From Escallonia rubra (taxonomy: Eukaryota > Streptophyta > Magnoliopsida > Escalloniales > Escalloniaceae), in the NCBI GenBank assembly GCA_033065855.1, contig JAVXUO010003232.1, positions 100,001-164,000 of the forward strand: 64,000 bases of DNA, given 5' to 3'. Shown here in pieces: positions 44,940 through 56,844 of this stretch. A program made the position numbers and the translations under genes. The notes beneath the pieces were generated by a model. The model saw nothing but the letters and a program-made list of their open reading frames with translations. It did no database searches and was not told the origin of the DNA. Each line of letters opens with the position of its first letter. Position 1 is the stretch's first letter.

Positions 44940-45920
44940 AGGATGGTTCTAGGAAACGATGCTCAGGTTGGGGACGTGTTCCAGGTGGTTGAGAATCTAG
45001 CAAGTGTGGTGGAACAACATGTAGCTGCGACAGTAAGACAACCACCTAATGAAGTTGGAGGTACCGCCATTGAGAAACTCAAGAGGTTAGACCCGCCCTC
45101 CTTCTCCGATACCACTGATCCTTTCAAGGCTGAGGCATGGCTATCGGACTTGGAGGATATATTTGAAGTGTTGGGGTGTACTGAACGGTAGAAGGTAACT
45201 TTTGCCGCATTTATGTTGAGCGATGAAGCCAACCAGTGGTGGAAAATGGTTAAAAGAGTGAGAGCTGGAGAAATTATCAATATGGATTAGGAGGGTTTCC
45301 GAAATCTTTTCTTCGACAAATATTTTCCCCAGACAGTTAAAGAGCAAATGGAGATACAATTTTTGCAATTGACTCAAGGGAACTGTACTGTCAAGGAGTA
45401 CGAGGCTATTTTTACTCAGTTGTCTCGCTATGCTTCTCATTTAGTGCACACCGAAGCTAATAAGGCTAGGAAGTTCGAGAATGGATTGCGTCTTGGTGTT
45501 CAGTCTCGTATCTGCACACTGCGATTACAAACTTATACTGAAGTTGTTGAAAGAGCCCTAATAGCCGAAAGGGAATTCGAGACCAGCAGAAGAAGATGAC
45601 AAGGAACAACGTGTTTTATGGAAGCAACATGTCAGGTGACACCTCCAAGCGCTCGAAACCTTAAGAACTCAATAAGGGAGCGCAACCCCAAAAGTCGAAC
45701 AAATAGAGACAAGGGTTTGGGGGTCGAGTGCCACCTCAGCAAAGGAATGACTTACGGCCAAACTTTCTAGGGATTTCAGCACCTAGAGCAAGTGGACACA
45801 CTAGTTCACCAGCATGCCTCAGGTGTAACCAATTTCACCCAAGATGACCATGTAGGTGGGAATTAAGAACATGTTTGACATGTGAACAAGAAGGACATCT
45901 TGCTAGGAATTGCCCCAGGG
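44940..45920 (+). mobile_element. Part of the chromovirus: gag with CCHC zinc knuckle
   Basis: The segment includes FSDTTDPFKAEAWLSDLEDIF and EMQFLQLTQGN-like sequence, typical of the plant retrotransposon gag domain. The zinc knuckle CLTCEQEGHLARNC (C-x2-C-x4-H-x4-C) lies near 45868-45912. Part of the fossil. Confidence 0.8.
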
Positions 45921-46019
45921 CAGGACAACAGAACCAGCTAGGAAGGGATTCTGCAAAACCTCGAGCGACGGCAAGAATATTTGTAATGACCCAGCAGGAC
46001 GCGCAGGCATCTGACTCGG

Positions 46020-47900
46020 TGGTTACGGGTACATTCTATATATCCTATACTTTTGTAAATGTGTTAATTGATTCCGGTGCTACACATTCATTTGCATCTC
46101 CTACCTTTATTAAGTGATTAGGCAAACACTTAGAGCATTTGGACATTCAGCTACACATTTCTACCCCATTTGGGGACGGTATGATTGCGGGTCAAGTAGT
46201 TAAGGGTTGCTCAGTCAATATTAAGGGCAGGGAGTTAGTTGCAAACCTAATTTGCTTGGATATGTTGGAATTTGATGTCATACTAGGGATGGATTTGTTA
46301 GCAGCTTTCCATGCCTTCGTGGATTGCTTTAATAAGAGAGTGACCTTTAACATCCTAGGCCAAGCCCAATTTACCTTTCAAGGATCTAGCATTACACATT
46401 GTCTCCACCTAAGATTTCTGCTTTGCAAGCTAACCGACTTCTTATGAAAGGTTGTCGTGGGTACTTGGCTTATGTGGTAGACATCCAGCAAAATAAGTTA
46501 AAACTAGAAGACATTCCGGTGGTGAAGGAGTTTTCTGAGGTGTTTCCAGACGATTTTCTAGCAATGCTACCGGATAGAGAACTTGAATTTGGTATTGAGT
46601 TAATTCCTGGGACTGCCCCAATATCTAAGGCGCTGTATCGAATGGCACCCATGTAGTTGAGGGAATTAAAGACGTAATTACAAGATGTGCTTGATAAAGG
46701 ATTTCATTGCCCTAGTGTTTCCCCTTTTGGCGCACTTGTGTTGTTTGTGAAGAAGAAGGATGGCACGATGAGGTTGTACATCGATTATAGAGAGCTGAAC
46801 AAGGTGACAATAAGAAACCATTATCCGTTGCCTCATATAGACGATTTGTTTGATCAGTTACATGGGGCAAAATGGTTCTAAAAATTTAATCTTCGTTTTA
46901 GATATCACCAGTTAAAAGTCAAAGCCAAAGATATGCCAAAGACGGCCTTCCGCACTAGGTACGGGCATTATGAGTTTTTGGTCATGCCGTTTGGATTGAC
47001 TAATGCTCCGGTGGCATTTATGGATTTAATGAATAGAGTATTCAAACCTTTCTTGGATCAATTTGTAGTGGTGTTCATTGATGACATATTGATATATTCT
47101 AAGACAAAGGAAGAGCATGAACAACACTTAAAGACGGTATTACAAATTTTAAGGAAAAAGAAGTTGTATGCTAAACTTAAGAAGTGTGAGTTTTGGCTTG
47201 ATAGTGTTGCATTCTTGGGGCATGTGGTATCAAAAGAGGGGATATTGGTTGACCCCAAGAAGATAGAGGCGGTTGTTAACCGGAACAAACCTACCACGGT
47301 TACAGAGGTTTGGAGTTTCTTAGGGCTAGCTGACTATTACAGGCGATTTGTAGAACGGTTCTCACGAATAGCAACACTTTTGACTCGTCTGACCCAAAAA
47401 TGAGTCAAGTTTGAGTGGAATGGAGATTGTGAAAATAGTTTCCAAAAGTTGAAGGAGAGACCTATTATTGCACCGATACTTGCTCTGTCTTGCGGGTCTG
47501 GCGGATTTACCATCTATAGTGATGCTTCGCATAAAGGTCTAGGGTGTGAACTGATATAGAATGGGAAGGTGATCGCATATGCTTCCCGACAGTTGAAGCC
47601 TTACGAGAATAATTATCCAACTTATGACTTAGAACTGGCAGCCGTAATATTCACTCTAAATATTTGGAGACATGATCTCTATGGAAGAACTTTTGAGATA
47701 TTCACCGACCACAAGAGTTTAAAATACATCTTTACTCAGAAAGAGTTAAATTTGAGACAGAGGCGATGGTTAGAATTACTCAACGATTATGACGTTGATA
47801 TCAAATATCATCCAAGTAAGGAAAACGTGGTAGCTGATTCACTCAGTAGGAAGTCGTCGTCATCGTTGGCCTCGTTAATCACTAAGAGGAGACACATATT
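46020..47900 (+). mobile_element. Part of the chromovirus: protease, reverse transcriptase and RNase H
   Basis: Protease signature LIDSGATHSFAS lies near 46066. RT motifs are [32 protein letters not shown] and the catalytic [11 protein letters not shown] near 47070. RNase H motifs are [40 protein letters not shown] and [15 protein letters not shown]. Part of the fossil. Confidence 0.85.
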
Positions 47901-49269
47901 GGAAGATATGAGGTGAATGGACGCTGATGTTAGGATTCGGGGCTTCGACAACGATGGTATACTTAGAACCATTATGGTGCGACCTATGTTGCTCGATAAA
48001 ATCAAGGCTGCCCAGGAAAATGATGATCACCTAAGCAAGATTACTGATGAAGTAAAGAAGGGTAGTAAATCAGAATATATGTTGCAAGGAGGAGTACTCC
48101 AGTTCAGGGACAGAAACTGTGTACCATGTGACTCTGACCTAAAAAGAGAAATTTGGAAGAAGCCCATAGATCAGGCTACTCGATCCACCCTGGAAGCACA
48201 AAGATGTATAGGGAAGTGGGAGCACATAACCATGGACTTCGTCTCGGGGCTACCTAAGACTAGTTTTGCACACGACGCTATCTGGGTAATTGTGGATCGA
48301 CTGACCAAGTGTGCACACTTCTTGCCTACTCGAACTACTTATTCAATGGACAAGTTGGCCATCATCTACGTGAAAGAAATAGTTCGACTCCATTGTATCC
48401 GATAGAGACCCTCGTTTTGCATTCAAATTGTGGGGTAGGTTGCAGCAAGAATTTGGTACTAAATTAGAATTTATTACTGCTTTTCATCCTCAAACTGATG
48501 GTCAGTCGAAGAGGACTATTTAGACGTTGGAAGATTTGTTAAGGGCTTGTGTTCTGGACTTTAAGGGCAACTAGGATGATTATCTACCGCTGATAGAATT
48601 CTCATATAATAACAACTATCCAAGTAGCATTAGGATGGCACCTTTTGAGGCTTTATACGGAAGAAAGTGCAGATCTCCTCTTTGCTGGGACGAAGTAGGA
48701 GAAAGGAAGCTGTTGGGACCAGAACTGGTACAACTGACATCTGAAAAGGTTAAAGTGATTAGGGAGAGATTACGGGGTGCTCAAAGTAGGCAGAAGAGTT
48801 ATACTGATGTACGTAGGCGAGAGTTGGAGTTTTAGGTGGGTGATCACGTATATTAGCAACGAAAAAGGTAGTTCGATTTGAAAAAAAAGGCAAGTTGAGT
48901 CCGAGATATGTGGGACCCTTCGAAGTGTTGGATAGAGTTGGTTCTCTCATCTATCGGTTTGCTCTACCACCTGAGCTAGAAAATATGCATAATGTGTTCC
49001 ATATGTCTATGTTAAGGAAATATATTCCAGACCCGACACATGTGTTACAGCCAGAGCCATTACAAATCAGAGGAAACTTCATGTACATAGAGCATCCTGT
49101 TCAGATTCTAGATCATAAGGTGCAGACGCTTCGCACTAAGAAGATTTCCCTGGTCAAAGTCCTTTGGAGAAACCATACCATGGAAGAAGCCACTTGGGAA
49201 ACCGAAGCCTTGATGCGACAGAGATATCCATACCTGTTTGCAAAGGAAGGTACTATACTACAATTTTGA
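47900..49269 (+). mobile_element. Part of the chromovirus: integrase and chromodomain
   Basis: The integrase core is visible as WEHITMDFVSGLPK (first D), the word [10 protein letters not shown] and APFEALYGRKCRSPLCW. The C-terminal region GPFEVLDRVGSLIYRFALPP and NVFHMSMLRKYIPDP follows. The end carries a chromodomain-like segment (ISLVKVLWRNHTMEEATWE), which defines chromoviruses. Part of the fossil. Confidence 0.8.
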
Positions 49270-49297
49270 GGACGCAATTTTCTTAAGACGGGGAGAA

Positions 49298-50648
49298 TGA
49301 AACACCTCGCACTTGTTTGAGGCGTTAGAAATAATTTTGAGCCCAAAAAAAAAATTAGAAGGACAATAATTATGGGCGATATTTGAATATCAGTAGAGTG
49401 TGAAAGGTTAAAATGAGATTAAAATGAATATGGGGTCAAAATATAATTTTAGGAAGTTTTGGAGTCATTTTGTAAATATGAGAACTTTGGGGGCTATGTT
49501 GTAATTTTGAAGATTTTGTATGATATGTGTCAAGTTCTTAGAAAAAGAAATTCTTCTAATAGTGCCACCTCCTACTTGGCTTATGGGGTGACTAATCTAA
49601 TTTTTATTATAAACTAAGGGATAGGAGTTTAAGGCAAATAAAGAAAAGAAAAGAGAATTCGGGAAAAAGAAAGGAAATAAGAAAGAGAAAACAAAAAAAA
49701 AATTAGATTTTTATTATAAACTAAGGGATAGGACTTTAAACGACGAATAAGAAATGGAGTTGAGCTGCCATGAGACGTTTGTGATCTAATTGGTTGTGAA
49801 CTTCATTTACCATACTGGATGAAGCTTTTTCTAATGGTTGTTGTGCCCCACATCTAACGGGGGAAAGTTAGATTTTGGGTCCTTGCCAACTTGACAGAAT
49901 GTTGACGCGCAGTACTGTCACTAGTGGTCGCCCCTGCTTCGACAATAATGATCATCCTGAGATGGGATTCCTGGTCCAAGTCAGTGGGACCAAACACTGA
50001 CCGCAGCATATTGAATAAGAGATTATTTGGTTTAGCAGTTATTGATGATTGTTGTGCTACTATTTTATTATTTTGTAGAACTATTTCACTCAAACAGTAT
50101 ATGCAACCCTCCGATTTATATTCACTGTATCTTTTGATTTTGACTCATCATTTGAGTTAAATATCAATGGCATGCTTGTAAATCTTGAACCCTATTTTGG
50201 GATATGGTAAATGTGCTTGCTGGGCTCTAGTTCACTCCCAATTTTTTTCAGGTGACTACCTACACGGGGCTGACGTTGATAAAGATCCTGAGGTTGAGGC
50301 TAGTGGAGACGATCGTTAGAAGTGGTGAATCCATGTAGTACTTTAACGTCCTTGTGACATCATGTATATTAGTCTTTTGCTTTGTAAGACTGTAAGATGA
50401 GTATGTTACCATAAAATCATAGTTGGGTTATGAGTCGGGTTTTTGAAACGATAAGTTGTTAAGTAATGTTGTGAGGTTGTTTACTCGGCTGTTTGAAGCC
50501 TTATTAATGGTGTGGAGTTTAGTAAATTCTAACAATGGTATGCACATGTTACATTAAGGCTTGGCGGAGCCCTTGGTGAGAGTTCAATGGGCCTGCGGTC
50601 GATCACTGACCTAGTTCACGGGCCCAACCGTGGGTTCGGGTCGTGACA
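49298..50648 (+). mobile_element. 3' LTR of the chromovirus (1351 bp)
   Basis: Preceded by the purine-rich AGACGGGGAGAA. It starts TGAAACACCTCGCACTTG and ends GGGTTCGGGTCGTGACA like the 5' LTR. It is about half the length of the 5' copy. Both outer and inner ends still align. Confidence 0.85.
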
Positions 50649-50653
50649 TATTG

Positions 50654-52020
50654 TATGTGGGAATTAATGTTTGCATGTTCATATGATGTTTGGCCTTGAC
50701 CTTTGGATTTATTTTCTTTTCTTTTTTTGTTGAATTGCATTCTCTTGCTAAGGGAAGTATTTTCCATGAGTTTTTTTTCAGCTCATCTTAGTATTCAAAG
50801 CATGTATTAGCCTTAGATCTTCTTTTGTCTAAAAATTACACTAAAATGACCTCACGAATGTGTCATTAAGAAATTGTTAGGACTATCACAATTGAGGAAA
50901 AAGAACTTAATAATCCCGCATTGGTACACATACGTGATAGATTTGGGGGGGGGGGGGGGGTACTAGTCTTTGAGTTAGAATTGCTATATTGCTGGGCAAT
51001 TGTAATTTTGTATATATATATAAAGGAATTTTGGCAGAATCCCGATGTGCATGTGACAGATGAACTCGAAAACGGAGATTGTGCTATGGATCTCTACGAG
51101 TACAAAGAGCTTTATAGCATGGAATTCCAATGTGATTTGGGTCTTGAAATGAGGCATTATGACTCCTAGAGCTGATACGTCTACTACGGTCAGTTTGGAA
51201 ATTCCTCTTAAGCTTGTATAGTGGGAGCATGGTAATACGCAGACACATACTCCACCACCCCATGTGCGGTCATGGAAAACCATGGGGCATCAAGTGAGCG
51301 ACTTAAGGGAACTTGGGGCAAGCTTGAAAGTGTTAGAGATATGCTTGAAAGCTTCTATTCGAGAAAGACTTCTCGATGGACATCATGGACAGTGTGCACT
51401 ATTCTTGGGTCGGCGGAGGCTGAGGATATCCAACCACTATGCCCCGGATTATACTCAATGATATTTGGTATATATATCTCGATGGATTGGGCTACTGGTG
51501 TGCTTGCACACCATGTGCTAAGGTGAGCATTATCTCGGGTTTGAAACACTCACCAGACAGACGGTACTGTAGACATGCTTGGTGGAACATGGCGTGCTCC
51601 ACGTATGGGTTGGCATGTAGCACTGTTGGCGTGGTGCTAAGGCTAGCTACGCTATTCATGATTATATAAAGGCAAGCAAAGTGAAGCTTGAAGCCAAGTT
51701 GGACAAGTGAGTACGTTGTCCTGCACGACAGGCATAACGCATACGCTAGCACGTCGCTAGACTGGTTAGCACAAAGCTACGTAGGCGAGCATATGACTAG
51801 TGCACAGAGACACCGTAGATAGACCATGTGTGCAGAGGGTTTGTTGTGCACGCTAAGCACGACAAATGGCACGCTAGTGCACCAAGTGTGAATCATTATA
51901 GCGTTAGGTGCTTTAGGCGCCTGCATGATGGGAATCTTGACTAGATTAGTGTGTAGAGTCTCTTAAGACCTTATCGAGATATTTTTATTCGTCTAAGGTC
52001 ATTAATATGCTTGGGCATGG
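50654..52020. other. Unassigned stretch with a possible promoter
   Basis: No recognisable protein on either strand. A TATA-like GATTATATAAAGGC lies at 51659-51672 (+) in sequence rich in GCACGCTAG and CGTGCT words, which may be a decayed LTR or promoter. A 16-base G-run is at 50945-50960, next to CTTAATAATCCCGCATTGG, a phrase like the start of some plant LTRs. None of this is firm. Confidence 0.3.
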
Positions 52021-52363
52021 TTTTATGCAAGGCTGGTATCAGTGGCTTCTAGAGAAAACAATGATGCCTTGTATAAGAGTTGGTGGTTCATGCCACTATG
52101 CGCAAGTAGGTTGTGAGTGTCATGAAGCCTCATGGCTACTCCGGTGTGGCACAAAAAAAATATGTGTGGCCATGACACCTTACCACGATCGACAGATGGC
52201 AGTCGAGTTACTCTTTTGCAAGCCATGTCTCTGAGCGAGGTTGATGATGATTCCGAGATGGTCTGACCATCGAGGTTTATTTGGTGGTTCAGCTCACGTA
52301 GACTGGGATTTTGAGCCATGAAATCTATTGTACGAGATATCAGTCCAACAGAAGGCGCCAAAA
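52020..52363 (-). mobile_element. Tat-like element: primer-binding site, leader and gag start
   Basis: On the minus strand the LTR end is followed by TTTTGGCGCCTTCTGTTGG, a TGGCGCC-type primer-binding site, then MAQNPSLRELNHQINLDG, which resembles a Tat-type gag start. Sequence to the left of ~52020 no longer looks like gag. A fossil fragment. Confidence 0.55.
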
Positions 52364-52740
52364 TGTTGTGGATGAAATCCAAAACGATCGTGATTGGCTC
52401 GTAAACAAACCTGCATAGTACAAACAACACCTGTGACTCACCGGAAAGGTATCCGGCGGAGGATCTACAATGCTAAAATCAGTGAATAAGTTGAGAGAAT
52501 ATGTGAGTGTCTTGGGTGTAATAAAAACGCACCTCTCTTTGATCTCCAACCTCTTTTATATAGGAGTCTCCCTTTTTCCAAGGGTTAGTTACCACTCTTA
52601 ATGGGTGGGCGAGTGGGATAGTAGAGTGGAAGAGTGGGATAGTGCTACCTCCGACTACTCCGGGAATGATGGCACGATTAAGAATCCTTTGGGGAGCGAC
52701 ATGTGTCCCTCCCAAAGGGACGTGCTTTTTATCCATATCA
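52364..52740 (-). mobile_element. Tat-like LTR (377 bp)
   Basis: On the minus strand it starts TGATATGGATAAAAAGCACG and ends TTTCATCCACAACA, matching the tips of the Tat 3' LTR at 11064-11463. A TATA box (CTATATAAAAGAG) lies at 52551-52563. The primer-binding site at its left makes it a 5' LTR for a leftward element. The antisense-type ORF on its right would suit a 3' LTR, but I see no polypurine tract there. Confidence 0.75.
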
Positions 52741-53169
52741 GTTCCTATCAAACACACATACATGCATCACTCTCGCTTTGTCTTTTCTCCCCCTTTTCTC
52801 TTCTTCAGACTTTTTGTCTTCTTCTTTCTTTGTTTCTTCTATTTTCTTTTCAGACCCCCCTTTTTTGCCTTGTTTTCTTCTTCCTTTGTTTCTTCTTCTG
52901 GGCCCCTCTTTTCCTTCCTTTTCTTTTTCAAGAAACAACTTTGTCTCACTTTTTTTCTTTTTTTTTTTCCAGCTTTAGCTTCTTTTTTCATTGCACGCCA
53001 TCTTCTCTATTTATGACACGAGCAATCTATCAAACTATTGCAGTTTTAATTTTTTTTCCTGAAATTTGTAACCTCGTACTTCTTTATAGCAGAATTTACG
53101 GAAGAAGCTTAGGAAAATACGAAAGTCGGCAACTTCGGTTCTACTTTCCTTCAGACCTTGGCATCCTTT

Positions 53170-55967
53170 ATGCGGTTACCTTCTGCTTCTTTGACTGATT
53201 TCGGAATGACCTACTTCAAGGATTTTGAGCTTCCCGAGTCTTCTTTCTCCATCATCATGGAGAACGGAGGCCAATAGATTAAAAGTGCAACTTTGGTCGT
53301 TCATCCTCCAACTATAGGGATATTGGCTCAGGATCGTCCTCTTCATTTTGACCCGGCTCATTTGACAGATTGGTGCATTGAATCTACTAAATCCGTAATC
53401 AACCATGTGAAAGGCCCCAGCTAAGCTCCAGTTCGAATGTTTTATTACCGCGGTCATCTCTCCACGATTTAGCAGAAGTAGCTTCTCAAGCCATGGAGAC
53501 GTCTTTGTCTGACCTTCGCCTACTTCGACATAATCTTGAATCTGGCCATGCCGCTTAGGGAATCCCTTCTTTCAATTTTGGCAAACATGATTATATCGAA
53601 GGCTACTTGGAATGGCTAGAGGATGCGCTTGCGAGAAATAAGACTTTACTTGATGAAGTGGGGATCTACATTGCTCTGTATGCCTCATTGTTCACTTATG
53701 ATAGAGAGACAAGTACATCTTCTAAGCATTTTGCAAATCATGGTGCTCTTTTTTAAACACACTACACATTTTACTTGGAGAGATCTCAATTTCTCTTTAA
53801 GAATTAAGAGTGATCGGCATTCTTCCTATTCATGGACTCTTTTACGGCGAAGTTGTTCCATCGGCCAGGGAATGACTGGTCTCAACCAAGATGGGAAACT
53901 TCTCATGCTTATCCGTAGCAAATACCTTTCATGGGCTTTCATGAACTTAATTGCAAAAATTGGGGAGATCAACAGGTGAGTTTTCTCGACTGGGTCCAGT
54001 TTTGGTTTAAAGGTCCCATTCGGTACGGCAAACCTCCAGCGAGGACGTTAAAGAAAAGGGATAATAAACCAAAGACGTTGGCATAACCCTTTCTGCACTA
54101 TCGATCATATCTTTTCATGGGGAAAAAAGTAGTTTCACCTGTTTGAGGAGTTAGGTGTCAATTGCGATTTGGCGAATGAAACTTACTTGGCAGCATTTCT
54201 ATCATGTTGGCTTTGTAAGTTTGTTCTACCCGACAGAGAGTTTAATCGCATCCGTCCTGATGTCTTTAAGGTGGCGAGCATGATGGCTTGTGGAAGAAAG
54301 TTCTCCTTAACTATACCAGTGCTCGCCTGTATCTATAATGGCTTAAGGGTGCTCACATCTTCTTCTCGCATAAAGAAGTGTGAAATAATATTTCCTATCC
54401 ATTATGTCTACGAGTGGATAGGAAATTACTTCGACGCTTACTTCTCATTTGATCATATTCATTGTGGTGCTCGCATGACTAAGGTTTCAGCTGAGAAGAT
54501 CGTGGAACGATTTGGTATTTCACGCGCTTGAGATTTGCTCCAGAAAGTCAATACATCTACATTAGATGCTTTGAGCTTGTACAAGCAACAACAATTCACT
54601 CTGACAGATGACAGACATCTATCATTATCTTGGAGTGACTACTTCATCAGCTTACGCTCAAGCTACTTAACCCTTCGACGCGACAGTGAGTACATCGTTG
54701 AACCTTATAGTCCTCACAGGATTAGCTACCAATTTGGCTTCTGCCAAGACATTCCATGTGAACTGAAGAAAAAGTTGCATGCAACTTTATTAGATAAAGT
54801 GATTCAACTCTTGCAGTCATGCACTTACCTCTTCAGCGGGTCCCAAGTTGTCACTCAATCTCATCTGATAACTAAGGCATGTCTCACCATGAAATGCCAC
54901 ATGGTGGTCAAAGTGACTTCATAATGCTTCAAAACCTCTCAAGATCATCATCAAAACAAGTAAGAATGTGGCATCAAATGTTCCAAAGTTTAACACATCG
55001 AAAGGTGCTTCCACAAAGCCTTCAGGCAAAGAGAAGATCTCAAACTATGTCCTACTTCCCGACAAAGTAAAGAATATTACTGCAAACTCTACTTCAGATA
55101 AAGCCAAAAAGGTTCGAGCGAGCAAAGAAAATGAAATTGTTTTATCTTTTCCAAGTTCTAACAGAACAGAAGATGCAACTCAGAATGCTCATGTGAAGGT
55201 TCATTGGCTTTCCTCTAATATTGTGAAAGACTTTAATCTCTCTCGTAACATTAAAGAGGGGATAAGAACTCGTTCATCAAGTGACGAGAAAAACAATGCT
55301 AATGATGACGATCAACACTGGAAGCGGCCGACTAAAAAGAAGAAAAGCCCAACATTTGACTTGACGCCAAAGGTGTTCTATGAGAACGTCCCTATCTCGA
55401 TATCATCTCTTCCAGAATCGAAAAGACAAGTACATACATAGGCTTCATTTAGTGAAAGCCCTTAATGTTCTACTTAAACCGTTCTTACATACTGAGATAT
55501 TTATTTATTTTCATCCAGTTTGATGATCAAAGACTTCCTTTCAATGATGAAGAACTATTCTTGAAAGATGAACACTCTATGGATGGCCCAAGTTCTTTTG
55601 CATTGATGGCCAAGAATCTTGATCATTCGGTAGTGATTGGTCCTCAAGCAAGAAATGGCGGTGAAGGAAAAAAATCACAACAAGTACATGAAGCTACTCT
55701 GCCCCTTCTGCTTGCGCGCCTATGTGTGTCCCAGTAAGTAAGAAGCCTCCATGTTTTCCTCAAGAAAGATGTGCATCAGAGTACGAGTCCTTTAGTTTAT
55801 GAGTTTCAACTTGAGGCGAAGATTTTTAGATTGTCGAGAAATACCTCATTGTGCTGTTAAACTTAATAAAAGAAAGACTCTTTAGAGTACCCTGAGAGCG
55901 CATGTTCTCAGTCAAGAAAAAAAAGCTTGTAAGTTCATTTTTTTTGTAATGTTGCTAGCTATGATGC
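53170..55967 (+). pseudogene. Decayed plant-mobile-domain (PMD) ORF, first part
   Basis: The plus strand encodes YLAAFLSCWLCKFVLP, FKVASMMACGRKFSLTIPVL and IHYVYEWIGNYFDAYF, the core of the plant mobile domain (aminotransferase-like PMD, related to MAIL1). PMD proteins occur both as host nuclear proteins and as cargo of plant transposons. A pyrimidine-rich leader lies at 52770-52980. The C-terminal part is charged (KKVRASKENEIVLSF, RPTKKKKSP). It is treated as an element fossil with several breaks. It is interrupted at 55968-55975 by a hAT insertion and resumes at 59787. Confidence 0.65.
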
Positions 55968-55975
55968 CATAAGGT
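55968..55975. repeat. hAT target-site duplication CATAAGGT, left copy
   Basis: The identical 8 bases occur at 59779-59786. Eight bases is the hAT-superfamily length. Confidence 0.95.
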
Positions 55976-55983
55976 TAGAGTTG

Positions 55984-56235
55984 TCAAACGGGCCGGGCGG
56001 CCCGCGGGCTGGCCCGACCCGGCCCGGTTCTGGCCCGGGCTGGCCCGGCCCCGTCGATGAACAGTAGAGGCCCGCATGCATAGGGCCTGGGGCCTGGGCC
56101 TGGACCAGGCCTGAAAAATCTGGAAAACGGCCCGGCACGGCCCGGTTTTGGCCCGGTTTGGCCCGGGCTTGGCCCGGTCTGCGGCCCGGTTATTTGGCCC
56201 GGTCTGCGGCCCGGGTTTGGCCCGGTTTTGGCCCC
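55984..56235. repeat. Left subterminal GGCCCGG repeats of the hAT
   Basis: GGCCCGG or its complement occurs more than a dozen times in ~250 bases. A matching zone lies at 59585-59765. Subterminal repeats are known transposase-binding sites in hAT elements. The zone is extremely GC-rich compared with its surroundings. Confidence 0.85.
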
Positions 56236-56560
56236 ACCTTTTTTGAATCTTTTGCTTTTCCCCCCCTTTCTTCCACCCCTTTTCCAAACTTCCACTTTTA
56301 CCCCCCCCCCAACAGCTATATAACGGCTAGTTTGGGGGGTATTTTAGTCTAACCTATATTTTTCAACTCCTTTACACTTTTACCCTCCCCAACAACTATA
56401 AACGGATAGTTTGTAGGGGTATTTTGGTCTTTTGTGAAGTTTCTAAAATCTATAAATTCACACCATTTCTCTCTAATTTTTCACACCAATCTTCTTACTC
56501 TCTTCTTACTCTCACAACAAGCTTTGCTACTATTTTCCTCTCCAATTACTACTCTTGCTA

Positions 56561-56776
56561 ATTACTACTAGTATTTACTAATTAGTACTCTTGTTTATTA
56601 ATTACTAGTCTTGCTAAATTCTTTTTAATTACTAACTCTCTAATATTTGTTACTCGTTCATTCTTTTAATTACTACTAGTATTTACTAATTAGTACTCTT
56701 GTTTATTAATTACTAGTCTTGCTAAATTCTTTTTAATTACTAACTCTCTAATATTTGTTACTCGTTCATTCTTTTA
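56561..56776. repeat. 108-bp tandem duplication in the hAT 5' region
   Basis: 56561-56668 and 56669-56776 are practically identical (both start ATTACTACTAGTATTTACTA and end TTCATTCTTTTA). The duplication lies in the presumed 5' UTR/promoter, about 70 bases before the transposase ATG. Confidence 0.95.
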
Positions 56777-56844
56777 ATTGTTATTTCTTATTGCTACTCT
56801 TATAATTGTGTATTTAGTTACTCTTACAAAGTTTAGCGTGAAAT

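Larger units (their letters stand above)
42184..50648 (+). mobile_element. Chromovirus-type Ty3/gypsy LTR retrotransposon, structurally complete but decayed
   Basis: Both LTRs, a primer-binding site, gag, protease, RT, RNase H, integrase, chromodomain and a purine tract are all recognisable in the canonical order. The perfect 5-bp duplication TATTG flanks it (42179-42183 and 50649-50653). A chromodomain after integrase and LTRs over 2 kb suggest the Tekay/Del group, which is inference. The coding region is a fossil with more than ten breaks. In a ~225-base LTR segment I count about 15 differences, ~6%, which under commonly used plant rates is roughly 2-3 million years. Confidence 0.9.

Noticed and set aside
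52605-53198. 197-codon plus-strand ORF rich in Phe and Ser
   Set aside because: It starts inside the LTR and crosses a pyrimidine-rich leader; the hydrophobic look is compositional.
55984-56235. A CpG island or gene promoter because of the sudden GC-richness
   Set aside because: The GC is explained by the GGCCCGG subterminal repeats of the hAT, with a matching zone at its other end.
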